Shown here in pieces: positions 26,489 through 35,121 of a DNA stretch of 64,000 nucleotides (positions are counted from its first letter, which is position 1; every line of letters begins with the position of its first letter). The stretch covers positions 69,993 through 133,992 of the forward strand of contig JARSSM010000016.1 in assembly GCA_029624735.1 (NCBI GenBank), in the 5' to 3' direction. Under the pieces are notes generated by a model that saw only the letters and a program-made list of their open reading frames with translations, was not told where the DNA came from and made no database searches. The position numbers were made by a program, and so were the translations under genes. The stretch is from Defluviicoccus sp. GTDB taxonomy: Bacteria > Pseudomonadota > Alphaproteobacteria > Rhodospirillales > Defluviicoccaceae.

Positions 26489-27958
26489 ATGACCCCCGAA
26501 GCGATTCTGATCGGGAAGGCGGACGACGCGGTCGTTCTGCTGTCACGCTACGCCAACCGGCACGGGCTAATCGCCGGCGCGACCGGGACCGGCAAGACGG
26601 TGACGCTGCAAGGTCTGGCCGAGAGCTTTTCCGAACGTGGCGTGCCGGTTTTTCTTGCCGATGTGAAGGGCGACCTGTCGGGGTTGTGCCAGCCCGGCGC
26701 ACTGACGCCGAAGCTTGCGACGCGGGCGCGGGAGGTTGGCTTCGATGACTTCGCGCCTCGCGCCTTCCCATGCGTCTTCTGGGATGTGTTCGGCGAAAAG
26801 GGCCATCCCGTTCGCACGACCATCTCGGAACTCGGCCCGTTCCTCCTCGGTCGGCTGTTGGAGATCAACGAGACTCAGGAAGGTGTGCTCCATGCCGCCT
26901 TTGCCGTCGCCGACGATCAGGGGCTCTTGCTGCTCGATCTCAAGGATCTGCGGGCGATGCTGGCTTTCGTCGGCGAGAATGCGGCCGCATTGCAGACAAC
27001 CTACGGAAACATCACGTCTGCTTCGGTCGGTGCGATCCTGCGCCAGCTCCTGATCTTGGAGCGGGAAGGCGGTGAGGCGTTCTTCGGCGAACCGGCGTTG
27101 GCACTGAACGATTTCATGCGCTCGGCCGCCAATGGCTACGGCCAGGTCAATATCCTGGCCGCCGAGGCTTTGATCAATAAGCCGAAGCTCTATTCAACGT
27201 TTCTCTTGTGGCTCTTGTCGGAGCTGTTCGAGGTTCTTCCCGAGGCGGGCGACCTGGAGCGGCCAAAGCTCGTCTTGTTCTTCGACGAGGCGCATCTGCT
27301 GTTTGACCAGGCGTCGAAACCGCTCCTTGAGAAGGTGGAGCAGGTGGTCCGCCTGATCCGTTCCAAGGGTGTGGGCGTGTTCTTCATCACCCAGTCGCCT
27401 TCGGATCTGCCGGACAGCGTCCTGGCGCAGCTCGGCAACCGTGTCCAGCATGCGTTGCGCGCCTTTACACCCAAGGACCAGAAGGCCGTTCGCGTGGCGG
27501 CGCAAACCTTCCGGCCCAATCCAAAATTCAGTGCCGAACAGGCGATCACGGAGCTCGAAGTCGGGGAGGCGCTGGTCTCGACCCTGGGCGACAAGGGCAT
27601 TCCAAACGTCGTCGAGCGCACGCGCGTTCGGCCGCCTTGCTCCCGCCTCGGCCCGGCGACCACAGCCGAACGGGCGACGGTGATGGCGGCGAGCCCGCTC
27701 GCCGGCCGCTACGATGTCGCGATCGACCGCGTCTCCGCCTACGAACACCTGAAGGAGCGTGCAGCAGCAGCGGCGACGCCTGCGCCCGTAACAGCCGCGC
27801 GATCGCGGCCGACAGCACCCGCAAGCCAGCGCCGCGCTCCGCGGGAGCCCGAGAGCATCGCCGGGACCCTGGTCAAGACGGCCGCGCGCAGTCTTGGCAG
27901 CCAGCTCGGCCGCGAGGTCGTGCGCGGCATCCTGGGCTCACTGCTGCGGCGCCGATAA
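26489..27958 (+). CDS. HerA-like helicase-domain ATPase (DUF853 family)
   Basis: 489-residue FtsK/HerA-superfamily ATPase of the DUF853 (YjgR) type. Walker A is GATGTGKTVTLQGLAE, followed by VFLADVKGDLSGLCQPG. Walker B is KLVLFFDEAHLLFDQ, and sensor and arginine-finger regions occur in GVGVFFITQSPSDLPDSVLAQLGNRVQHALRAF. The C-terminus is a Pro/Ala/Arg-rich linker and a short basic tail. The physiological role of this family is not established. AGGAGG lies upstream of the ATG. It converges on the Sel1-repeat gene. Confidence 0.9.
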   Translation: MTPEAILIGKADDAVVLLSRYANRHGLIAGATGTGKTVTLQGLAESFSERGVPVFLADVKGDLSGLCQPGALTPKLATRAREVGFDDFAPRAFPCVFWDVFGEKGHPVRTTISELGPFLLGRLLEINETQEGVLHAAFAVADDQGLLLLDLKDLRAMLAFVGENAAALQTTYGNITSASVGAILRQLLILEREGGEAFFGEPALALNDFMRSAANGYGQVNILAAEALINKPKLYSTFLLWLLSELFEVLPEAGDLERPKLVLFFDEAHLLFDQASKPLLEKVEQVVRLIRSKGVGVFFITQSPSDLPDSVLAQLGNRVQHALRAFTPKDQKAVRVAAQTFRPNPKFSAEQAITELEVGEALVSTLGDKGIPNVVERTRVRPPCSRLGPATTAERATVMAASPLAGRYDVAIDRVSAYEHLKERAAAAATPAPVTAARSRPTAPASQRRAPREPESIAGTLVKTAARSLGSQLGREVVRGILGSLLRRR

Positions 27959-28004
27959 CCCTGGCGCCTGGAGACGGGGGCGGGATAAGCGGGGTGGCTG
28001 CGGG

Positions 28005-29135
28005 TCAGCGGGCGCGCGCTTTGGCTGCCTTGGCCGGCGCGCTCTTCGGCGCACCTCCCTTGGCAGCAGCTGGCTTTGCCGTCGGCAGGGCAACGCGCGG
28101 TCCGGCTTTCGGCTTCGCCGCAACGCTGGCCGGACCCGTGCCGGAGCGGGAGCTTCGGGTTGTCGCAACATCGCCACGTTTGCCGCCGCCGCCACTGTTT
28201 CGAACACCCTTCGTCGACTGTTTGCCCGTGCTCGCGACCGCTGCGTTCGACTTGCCGCGCTTGCCAGTCTTGGTCGGCGATACCGTAGTCGCGCGTGCGG
28301 ATTGGTTGGGGGGACGGTCGAGACGGGGCCTTCCGAGCGCTGCAAGGGCTGCGATTGCGTCGGCCGCGTCTTCACGCCCGTCGTCCGACCGAGACGAGGC
28401 GGCATCGCGCAACGACGACGGTGGCAGCGGGGCGTCGTCCCGCAGTGTGACGGGGAAGGGGACGTCCGCCGGTGGCTCGGCGGTGATCTGCTCCGGATGC
28501 ACCAGCGCGGTTGCGGCCTCGCGATGCCCCTGTGCGGCGGCCATCTGCCACAGCCGCGTGGCCTCCGCTGGGTCACGCGTCACCCCTTGTCCCGTATAGT
28601 AGAGATTGGCGAGCACGAACTGTGCTTGTTGATCGCCGTTGTCGGCCGCCCGGCGCAGCCACGCGATCCCTTCCGTGGCCTGCTGGCGGTCCTGCGCGGT
28701 AACCACGAGGGCATTGCCCAGATTGTACTGCGCCAGCGTCTGCCCTTGCTCGGCGGCGCGCCGCCACAGGCGGAGGGCTTCCTCCATATCGCGCTGCACG
28801 CCATAGCCCCGTGCATGAGCTACGGCGAGCGCGTTCTGCGCATCGGGGTCGTCTTGTGCTGCGGCTGTGCGCCATAAGCTGACGGCCGCGGCCGGATCGG
28901 CGGTAACGCCCAGGCCTTCGGCATAAGCGACGCCAAGTGCGTGCTGAGCCTGGGCATCGCCGCTGGCGGCGGCGGCCTGGAGGGCCTGGAAGGAGCCGGT
29001 CTGGTTCTCTTCAACCTGCAGCAGGTAGCGGCTGACCTCCACCTTCTTGCGCCTCGGCTCCTCGGGGCCGGCGCAGGCCACCGCCAACAGGGCCAGCACG
29101 ACCGTGATCCGGGACGAGAACACGCTCATGCGCAT
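28005..29135 (-). CDS. Sel1-repeat (TPR-like) lipoprotein
   Basis: 376-residue protein with a lipoprotein signal (VVLALLAVACAG, Cys near residue 21). Several Sel1 repeats follow (for example AQAQHALGVAYAEGLGVTADPAAAVSLWRTAA and AQFVLANLYYTGQGVTRDPAEATRLWQMAA). The C-terminal tail of about 140 residues is low complexity and strongly basic (Lys/Ala/Pro/Arg). Sel1 proteins are scaffolds for protein contacts; no specific partner is evident. GAGGG stands 10 bases before the ATG at 29135, and a second ATG lies two codons later. Its upstream region is the 117-bp repeat array. Confidence 0.85.
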   Translation of the reverse strand: MRMSVFSSRITVVLALLAVACAGPEEPRRKKVEVSRYLLQVEENQTGSFQALQAAAASGDAQAQHALGVAYAEGLGVTADPAAAVSLWRTAAAQDDPDAQNALAVAHARGYGVQRDMEEALRLWRRAAEQGQTLAQYNLGNALVVTAQDRQQATEGIAWLRRAADNGDQQAQFVLANLYYTGQGVTRDPAEATRLWQMAAAQGHREAATALVHPEQITAEPPADVPFPVTLRDDAPLPPSSLRDAASSRSDDGREDAADAIAALAALGRPRLDRPPNQSARATTVSPTKTGKRGKSNAAVASTGKQSTKGVRNSGGGGKRGDVATTRSSRSGTGPASVAAKPKAGPRVALPTAKPAAAKGGAPKSAPAKAAKARAR

Positions 29136-29276
29136 CGCTTGTACGCCCTCGTTCGCCATCCAGCGGGGATCCGCTGCCAAGCGAATCCCGTGTCGGCGAA
29201 ACGTATACCACAGCTGCGGCTGCGATCTCACGCCGCATCAGGGCGGCGAGCGCATCTCAACCTGCGTTCGCGCACC

Positions 29277-29617
29277 GGCACAAACAGAGCGCCCATCCTG
29301 TTTGTGCCGAACCTGCACGCGATTCAATATGGTGTGCAGCGACAACCTTGTTCGGGCGTGAATCGCCCGATTGGGTCGCTGCGCGAGTGCACTGGCACAA
29401 ACAGGATGTAGGCTCTGTTTGTGCCGAAAGTGCACGCGATTCAATATGTTGTGCAGCGACAACCTTGCTCGGGCATGAATCGCCCGATTGGGTCGCTGCA
29501 CGAGTGCACTGGCACAAACAGGATGTACGCTCTGTGTGTGCCGAAAGTGCACGCGATTCAATATGTTGCGCAGCGACAACCTTGCTCGGGCGTGAATCGC
29601 CCGATTGGGTCGCTGCG
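29277..29617. repeat. 117-bp tandem repeat array (about 2.9 copies) with two hairpins per unit
   Basis: Units begin at 29277, 29394 and 29511 (period 117) and end at the stop codon of the upstream mch gene. Each unit contains hairpin 1, arms GGCACAAACAG and CTGTTTGTGCC around a 10-base centre. Copies 1 and 2 have perfect 11-base arms and copy 3 has one mismatch. Hairpin 2 is TCGGGCG-TGAAT-CGCCCGA nested inside GCAGCGAC ... GTCGCTGC. An 8-base palindrome AGTGCACT joins units 2 and 3. Because 117 is a multiple of three, several frames stay open across the array, but the peptides are just repeats of one another and are not taken as genes. The array lies downstream of mch and upstream of the Sel1 gene on the same strand. 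The rest of this gap (29136-29276) shows nothing recognisable. Confidence 0.85.
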
Positions 29618-30676
29618 CTAGACCCGCTTTGGCAGGAGGACCGTGTAATCGAAATCGAGCACGACCGCGGGATCGTAGGTGCCGGCGCTGTCCTTGTAGG
29701 GGAAATCTGCGCAAGGCTTGTCCTTGGTGGCAACGGTCCGCAACCGCAAGGCACCGACATCGCGCCGCCCGCTCAGCTCGGTCTTCGCGACCACCTCCGA
29801 CCAGGCGTAGATGGTGTCGCCGGCAAACGTCGGGGCGACATGGCGGCCGCCGTTGATTGCCGCGACCTTGAAGGCGTTGGCCAAGCCGTTGAAGGAAATC
29901 GCGCGCGCGAGGCTGATGATGTGCCCGCCGTAGATCAACCGGCGGCCAAAGCGGCTTCCCTTCTGCATCAGTGCGTCGAAGTGCACTTTGGCGGTGTTCT
30001 GGTAGAGGCGGGTTGCCATCATGTGCTCCGCCTCCTCGATCGTCATGCCGTCGACGTGATCGATCTTTTCGCCCTGCTCATAGTCGTCCCAGACGAAGCG
30101 GCTGCCGGCGAGGTCGAAGTCGTAGCTGCCGATGTGGATCTTGTGCGGGACGATGAGATCACCGCCCTGGACCGCGTCCGGCAGGTCCGGAATAACAGAG
30201 GATTGCACCGGCGCATCAACGTTCCTCTTGCGCACCATCACCCAGCGGCAATAGTCGAGCACCATCTCGCGGCGCTGATTGGTGCCGATCGAGCGCACAT
30301 AGACGATGCCGCTGGCGCCATCCTTGTTTTGCCGCAGGCCGATCACGGTCGAGGTCGTCGAGACGGTGTCGCCGACATAGACCGGCTCGCCAAAGCTGCC
30401 ACTGGCGTAGCCGAGGTTGGCGACGGCATTGAGGGAGATGTCCGGCACCGTTTTGCCAAAAACGATGTGGAACGCCAGGATGTCGTCGATCGGCGCGCGC
30501 GGCAAGCCCAGGCCGCGGGCGAACTCGTCCGATGAATTGACCGCGAACCGCGTGCCGTACAGCGCGGTATACAGCGCCATGTCGCCCGATGTGATCGTCC
30601 GCGGCGTCGCGTGGCGGATCTCCTGGCCGAGGCGGAAATCTTCGAAGTAGTTACCGGGATTGGTCTTGGTCGCCAT
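29618..30676 (-). CDS. mch: mesaconyl-CoA hydratase (beta-methylmalyl-CoA dehydratase), MaoC family
   Basis: Double hot-dog fold hydratase of about 350 residues. It interconverts mesaconyl-C1-CoA and beta-methylmalyl-CoA in the ethylmalonyl-CoA pathway of acetate/C2 assimilation. Recognisable segments are NYFEDFRLGQEIRHATPRTI, the first MaoC-like domain with DMALYTALYG and VGDTVSTTSTVIGLRQNKDG. The second half contains GRRLIYGGHIISLARAISFNG and DTIYAWSEVVAKTEL. Length and pairing with malyl-CoA lyase match Mch in other alphaproteobacteria. Start set at the ATG at 30676 (MATKTNPGNYF); ATG at 30688 is also possible. The stop abuts the repeat array. Confidence 0.85.
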   Translation of the reverse strand: MATKTNPGNYFEDFRLGQEIRHATPRTITSGDMALYTALYGTRFAVNSSDEFARGLGLPRAPIDDILAFHIVFGKTVPDISLNAVANLGYASGSFGEPVYVGDTVSTTSTVIGLRQNKDGASGIVYVRSIGTNQRREMVLDYCRWVMVRKRNVDAPVQSSVIPDLPDAVQGGDLIVPHKIHIGSYDFDLAGSRFVWDDYEQGEKIDHVDGMTIEEAEHMMATRLYQNTAKVHFDALMQKGSRFGRRLIYGGHIISLARAISFNGLANAFKVAAINGGRHVAPTFAGDTIYAWSEVVAKTELSGRRDVGALRLRTVATKDKPCADFPYKDSAGTYDPAVVLDFDYTVLLPKRV

Positions 30677-30780
30677 GGTTGCACCCATCAAGTTTTTATT
30701 GTCGTCCCACATTCGAAGCCGCGCGGCGGCAGGCGGAAAGACCCTCGCGCCCATCCGCCCGCGCCGGGGTTCAACCCGCG

Positions 30781-31824
30781 TCAGAAGCCGTAGGCAGCCG
30801 CGAGCTCTGGATCCTTCTTGGCCACCAGCTTGGCGAGATCGACGATCACCTTCGCCTGCTTCCAGGTCGCGTCGTCCTGCATCTTGCCGTCCAGCATGGC
30901 AACGCCTGAACCGCCTGGCAGCGCTTCCAGGATCCGCTTGGCAAACAGCACCTCATCCACCTCAGGGCTGAACACGCGCTTCGCGATCGCGATCTGGTTC
31001 GGTGCCAGCGACCACGCGCCGGCGCAGCCCATGAGGAAGGCGTTGCGGAACTGCGCTTCGCATGCGGCCTCGTCCTTGATGTCGCCGAAGGGTCCGTAGA
31101 AGGCGCGCAAGCCGTTGGACTGGCAGGCATCGACCATCTTGGCGACCGTATAGTGCCACAGATCCTGCTGCGAGAAGGCGCGCTCGGCCTTGCCCTCGAT
31201 CGGATCGGCGAGCACGCCGTAAAGGGGGTGGCCGCCACCGACGCGGGTCGTCTTCATCCCGCGCGAGGCGGCGAGGTCGGCCGGGCCTAGGCTGAAGCCG
31301 TGCATGCGCGGGCTGGCGCAGGCGATCTCCTCGATGTTTTTCACGCCCTGCGCGGTTTCGAGAAGGGCGTGGATCAGGATCGGCTTCTTGACCTGATGGC
31401 GTGCTTCCAGGAGCGACAAGTACTGGTCGACGAAGTGGATGTCCCAGGCACCTTCGACCTTGGGGATCATCATGACGTCGAGCTTGTCGCCGATCTCGCG
31501 GACGATCGCCTCGATGTCGTCCAGCACCCACGGGCTGTTGAGCGCGTTGACGCGCGTCCACAGCGCGGTGTCGCCAAAATCGCAGGCCTTGGCGACCTCG
31601 ATGAAGCCTGCGCGCGCCGCTTCCTTCGCATCGGCCGGGATGGCGTCCTCCAGGTTGCCCAGCAGGATGTCGACCTGTTTCGCCATTTCCGGCACCCGGG
31701 CGCGGATCTTCTCCAGGTGCGGCGGGAAGAAATGAATCATCCGCTCCGGCCGGACCGGCAGCTCGCGCACCGGCTGCGGCGCGCCCGCGGCAAGCGGCTT
31801 GTAGAATTGCGACGGCAGCTTCAT
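30781..31824 (-). CDS. mcl1: L-malyl-CoA/beta-methylmalyl-CoA lyase
   Basis: HpcH/HpaI (CitE-like) family lyase, 347 aa. It cleaves beta-methylmalyl-CoA to glyoxylate and propionyl-CoA, and malyl-CoA to glyoxylate and acetyl-CoA. Visible signatures are [12 protein letters not shown] at the start, [18 protein letters not shown] (metal-binding Glu-Asp), the Arg-containing [31 protein letters not shown] and [25 protein letters not shown]. It is 104 bases upstream of mch on the same strand; together they form the end of the ethylmalonyl-CoA pathway. The other pathway genes are not in the window. A frame extension of ten codons upstream is judged non-coding. Confidence 0.92.
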   Translation of the reverse strand: MKLPSQFYKPLAAGAPQPVRELPVRPERMIHFFPPHLEKIRARVPEMAKQVDILLGNLEDAIPADAKEAARAGFIEVAKACDFGDTALWTRVNALNSPWVLDDIEAIVREIGDKLDVMMIPKVEGAWDIHFVDQYLSLLEARHQVKKPILIHALLETAQGVKNIEEIACASPRMHGFSLGPADLAASRGMKTTRVGGGHPLYGVLADPIEGKAERAFSQQDLWHYTVAKMVDACQSNGLRAFYGPFGDIKDEAACEAQFRNAFLMGCAGAWSLAPNQIAIAKRVFSPEVDEVLFAKRILEALPGGSGVAMLDGKMQDDATWKQAKVIVDLAKLVAKKDPELAAAYGF

Positions 31825-31911
31825 GAGTGTCTCGCTCCCCTTTTTTTCTCGCAACTGCGAAGGCAGAAACCCTGCTTCTGCCTACACCCAAGCGTGGGTC
31901 AGGTCAAACGA

Positions 31912-31934
31912 CGGCTGCGCTTTGCGCGCAGCCG
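31912..31934. other. hairpin in the mcl1 / SLOG divergent spacer
   Basis: Nine-base perfect arms CGGCTGCGC and GCGCAGCCG with a 5-base loop, about 90 bases upstream of mcl1 and 110 bases upstream of the divergent SLOG-type gene. It could be an operator, an RNA leader structure or a barrier between the two promoters; the sequence alone does not decide. Confidence 0.35.
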
Positions 31935-32047
31935 ATTCGCACCGAAGCGCAGGGGGCGGCCGCGCGCTTGTGTTTTGCCCCCGGATCGGGATTATGCAAC
32001 TTTGAGAAGGCGCGCCAGGCGCCCGTTTGGTGGGGAGGATACGGGAC

Positions 32048-33868
32048 ATGACGCAGGACTCCGCGCATCCGCCGAAGGCGCGCCTCGTGCTGCGCGTCGG
32101 CATTACCGGCCATCGACCGAACAAGCTGGGGGAGCCGGGAACAGCCACTTACAAAGCGGTCGAACGCGCGGTCCGGGACGCGTTGCTGGCAATCAAGACT
32201 TCCCTGCACGGAATCGCCGGCACTGTGGCTCTCAAGGAGGTTTACGCCGACGCAGAACCCTTGCTGCGGATCATCTCAGCACTCGCGGAAGGGGCCGACC
32301 GCATCGCGGCCAAGGAAGCGGTCGCGCCCTACAGCGAGTTGCAGGTGATCTTGCCGTTTGCAAGTGACGAGTACGAGCGGGATTTCAAGACGGACGCTTC
32401 GAAAGACGAATTCCGCGCACTCATGGAACGCGCGAAGGCGGTGATGACGCTCGACGGCACGCGTGCAGCCGAGAACAGGTCCTACCGTGCCGCGGGTCGG
32501 ATGATGCTGCGCCAGAGCGATGTCGTGATTGCAGTTTGGGACGGCGAGCCTGCCGAGAGCGATGCCGGCACCGGTGCGATTGCAGCCGCGGCACTATCCG
32601 CCCGTATCCCCGTTCTGTGGATCAACCCTTCGCTTCCCGACCTCGGCGCGCGTCGTCTCACTCATATCAAGGATCCCGTCAGGGATCCGGCGCCGAAAGC
32701 CGAGGACTTAACTGCGAAGGATGTGGATGTGCTTTTGGCCCGCCTGCTGTTTCCGCCACAGGTGGCGGAGCACGATAGCGGGCAGGGCAAGGCTGGCAGG
32801 GAATGGCATGCCTATCTCAAACGGACCTGGCCGCGCTGGCCCCTGCTGGGCTGGGCGTACGGGCTCTGGGCCAGCCTGTGGGCGTGGACTTGGCTGGGTC
32901 TCGGTATCAGTTTGCCCACGCGTGCCGAGCGTGAGGATGTGCCGTGGCCAGGGCCAGCCGATGGCCTGCGCGACGAGGCCGCCCTACGGTCTCTGGAGGT
33001 CGCGAAGAAGAATAATAAGCACCTCTACGACTACATTAAGACTCAGTATCTCTGGGCCGACCAACTCGCCAACTACTGCGCACGGCAGTTTCGTGGCGCT
33101 TATGTCCTCGCCTTCTGTCTTGCGCCGTGGGCGATCGTTGCGGCAGTGTTGCATCTTTCGAAAGCTAAACTGGTCATCGTCGCCGTCATTGTCGTGGTGG
33201 TCGTTGCAGCCGCCTGGCACCGCTTGCACGCGCGCTGGCTCGCCTGTCGCGGCCTCGCCGAACAGCTGCGGCAGTTGCGGATCCTGGCGCCGTTGGGCAG
33301 GGCACCAGCACAGGATACCGGTCCTGACTCCGAACGCAGCTGGGCCGACTGGCATTTTCGCGCCGTCGTCCGTGAGGTGGGCTTGGTCAGCGCCAATCTA
33401 GATGAAGGCTTGCGGAAGGCGCTCGCAGAACACGTGGTCCAGGAGTTGGTCAAAGATCAGATTAATTATCATGAGGTGACGAAGGAACGTGCTCGCCGTA
33501 TCGCACATACGCTGCACTGGTTTCATTACCTGTTGTTCGGCCTTACTTTTCTTGTTGTTGCCTTGCAGGTCCCCTATTCATTCTGCGTATTTGGCATTGA
33601 TGGCGCCGGATGGGCGATCGTCTTCTCTGCATTTGGCGGCGCTTCGATCGGCCTCGCCAACCAGGGAGAGTTTGAGCGCATCGCCCACAGCAGCAAGGCG
33701 ATGGAAGCGCAATTGAGGGACACTCTTCGTGATTTCCAGGACTTGCCGGATGTCCCCTCGGTGACGGAACTCGGTGATCGGGCGGAGCGTACGGCAGCCC
33801 TGATGCTGAAGGATGTGCTCGGCTGGCGCGCCCTGTTCCTTACCCGGCCCTTGGAGCCGCCGGCCTAA
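32048..33868 (+). CDS. SLOG-like nucleotide-sensor protein with C-terminal transmembrane (SLATT-like) region
   Basis: 606-residue protein. Residues about 13-195 look like a SLOG/LOG Rossmannoid domain: LRVGITGHRPNKLG, LAEGADRIAA, and the phosphate-binding type segment DVVIAVWDGEPAESDAGTGA. After a linker with a Trp-rich hydrophobic stretch (near 266-290) come two pairs of transmembrane helices (about 350-392 and 494-540), separated and followed by charged helical segments. This matches proteins in which a SLOG sensor is fused to a SLATT-type membrane module, proposed in comparative genomics to be NTP-sensing, pore-forming conflict effectors. The assignment is from pattern, not from a search. 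ATG at 32048 is set by GGGGAGG 9 bases before it; an upstream TTG at 32027 is less likely. It converges on the patatin gene, the two stops overlapping by 3 bases. Confidence 0.6.
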   Translation: MTQDSAHPPKARLVLRVGITGHRPNKLGEPGTATYKAVERAVRDALLAIKTSLHGIAGTVALKEVYADAEPLLRIISALAEGADRIAAKEAVAPYSELQVILPFASDEYERDFKTDASKDEFRALMERAKAVMTLDGTRAAENRSYRAAGRMMLRQSDVVIAVWDGEPAESDAGTGAIAAAALSARIPVLWINPSLPDLGARRLTHIKDPVRDPAPKAEDLTAKDVDVLLARLLFPPQVAEHDSGQGKAGREWHAYLKRTWPRWPLLGWAYGLWASLWAWTWLGLGISLPTRAEREDVPWPGPADGLRDEAALRSLEVAKKNNKHLYDYIKTQYLWADQLANYCARQFRGAYVLAFCLAPWAIVAAVLHLSKAKLVIVAVIVVVVVAAAWHRLHARWLACRGLAEQLRQLRILAPLGRAPAQDTGPDSERSWADWHFRAVVREVGLVSANLDEGLRKALAEHVVQELVKDQINYHEVTKERARRIAHTLHWFHYLLFGLTFLVVALQVPYSFCVFGIDGAGWAIVFSAFGGASIGLANQGEFERIAHSSKAMEAQLRDTLRDFQDLPDVPSVTELGDRAERTAALMLKDVLGWRALFLTRPLEPPA

Positions 33869-35067
33869 GCCGGACCGGCGCCTGCACCAGTATTCGCTAC
33901 CGCATCGAAGCGGGTGGGGAAGTGCATATCCTGCACCTGCACGGCTGCCGCGGCACGGCCGAGTTCGAGCAGGCGCTCGACCTGTTCCGGGCGGTCCATC
34001 TGCGCCAGCGCGGCGAGCTCCCGATCGGTTGCGGTGAGGCCGAGCGTGCGGTCGAGCCAGCGGCGCTCAAGCAGGAGGTCGTAGCGCAGGTAATGCAGGA
34101 AGGCGCCGCCGCCGAAGCGGTCGTCGCTCAAGTCGCCGATTTCGCTGTCGATCGGCCACAGCGTCGGGCAGACGCCGATCCATTGCAACAGCGCCTGGTT
34201 CAGCCACTTGCAGTCGTTCATCGTCGAGGTCAGCGCGTGCAGCGCAACAGTGGCGCTCGTCGCGGCCGTCAACGCGGCCGGGTCGTGCGTGACAGGCTGC
34301 TCGCCGGTGCCGACCGAGCACAACAGCAGGTTTTCGGCGCCCAGCGGCCAGCGGTAGCCATAGCCTTCGATGCCTGCCAGCATCAAGAGCAGGAGCGAGG
34401 GGTTGTTGTGCGGGCTGACGCCGCCGTCGACGAACACGCCGCTGACGCCGCGCGCGACCTCGATCCGCTCCGGCGCGAAGAACGTCGGCGCCGCGGTGCT
34501 GGCGCGCACGAGGTTGACCAGCGGCAGGTCGCGGTTCGGCACCGCCTGCGGATCGCGCTCGGCGGGGTCGAAGTAGGGCGCGCGCGGGTTGTTGTGAAAG
34601 ACCCAGACGCTGCCGGTATCGAGCCGCTTGGCGACGATGGCAAGCCCGGTCAGGAGCTGCGCGGAGCCCAGCGTCGTTTCGCCGATCTGCCGCTTCAAGA
34701 GCTCGACGAGTGGGCGGGTGCGGAACTTCGGGATCAGGATGCCGCCGTGCCAGCGGGCGCCGCGGAAGCCCTGGCGCGCCAGCGTGAGGTACATCGCGAT
34801 CAGCTGGCCGGCGGAAAAGCCGAGCGCCAGGCCGGTCGCGATCAGGGAGCCGGTCGACGTACCGCCGATCAGGTCGAAATAGTCGCCGAGCCGGAAGGGG
34901 GGCGCAGCCGGCCCGCCTCCCCGTCGGGCCTCGCGCCCGGCGCGCGCCGCCAGGAGCGTCTCGATCCGCTCCAGGAAGGCGAGCGAGATGATGCCGCGCA
35001 CGCCGCCACCATCGAGCGCCAGGATGCGCTTCGGCCCCGGCCCGAACAGATGCGCATCCCGGCTCAA
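33865..35067 (-). CDS. patatin-like phospholipase
   Basis: 400-residue patatin-family lipid acyl hydrolase. The oxyanion-hole loop is ILALDGGGVRGIISLAFLE (near residues 15-33), the nucleophile Ser71 lies in GGTSTGS, and the catalytic Asp214 is in FVDGGVSPHNNP, so the Ser-Asp dyad is intact. No signal peptide is seen, so it is probably cytoplasmic or membrane-associated. Start is a TTG with no strong ribosome site. It is the last gene of a minus-strand run that includes TIR-CHASE2 and M48 proteins. Patatin phospholipases also serve as membrane-degrading effectors in anti-phage systems such as CBASS, but no cyclase gene is present here. Confidence 0.9.
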   Translation of the reverse strand: MSRDAHLFGPGPKRILALDGGGVRGIISLAFLERIETLLAARAGREARRGGGPAAPPFRLGDYFDLIGGTSTGSLIATGLALGFSAGQLIAMYLTLARQGFRGARWHGGILIPKFRTRPLVELLKRQIGETTLGSAQLLTGLAIVAKRLDTGSVWVFHNNPRAPYFDPAERDPQAVPNRDLPLVNLVRASTAAPTFFAPERIEVARGVSGVFVDGGVSPHNNPSLLLLMLAGIEGYGYRWPLGAENLLLCSVGTGEQPVTHDPAALTAATSATVALHALTSTMNDCKWLNQALLQWIGVCPTLWPIDSEIGDLSDDRFGGGAFLHYLRYDLLLERRWLDRTLGLTATDRELAALAQMDRPEQVERLLELGRAAAAVQVQDMHFPTRFDAVANTGAGAGPA

Positions 35068-35121
35068 GGCACGGCCCCGGCAAACCGCGTGCCCGGCAAG
35101 TCCCGCATCCCCCTCAACCTT

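Noticed and set aside
29277..29617. CRISPR array
   Set aside because: Units are 117 bp and contiguous, with no variable spacers separating short repeats, and no cas genes are nearby.
29238..29714. Long open frames with repeated peptides on both strands across the 117-bp array
   Set aside because: The period is a multiple of three, so any frame without a stop in one unit stays open through all units. The peptides are repeats of the DNA unit with no signal, domain or ribosome site.
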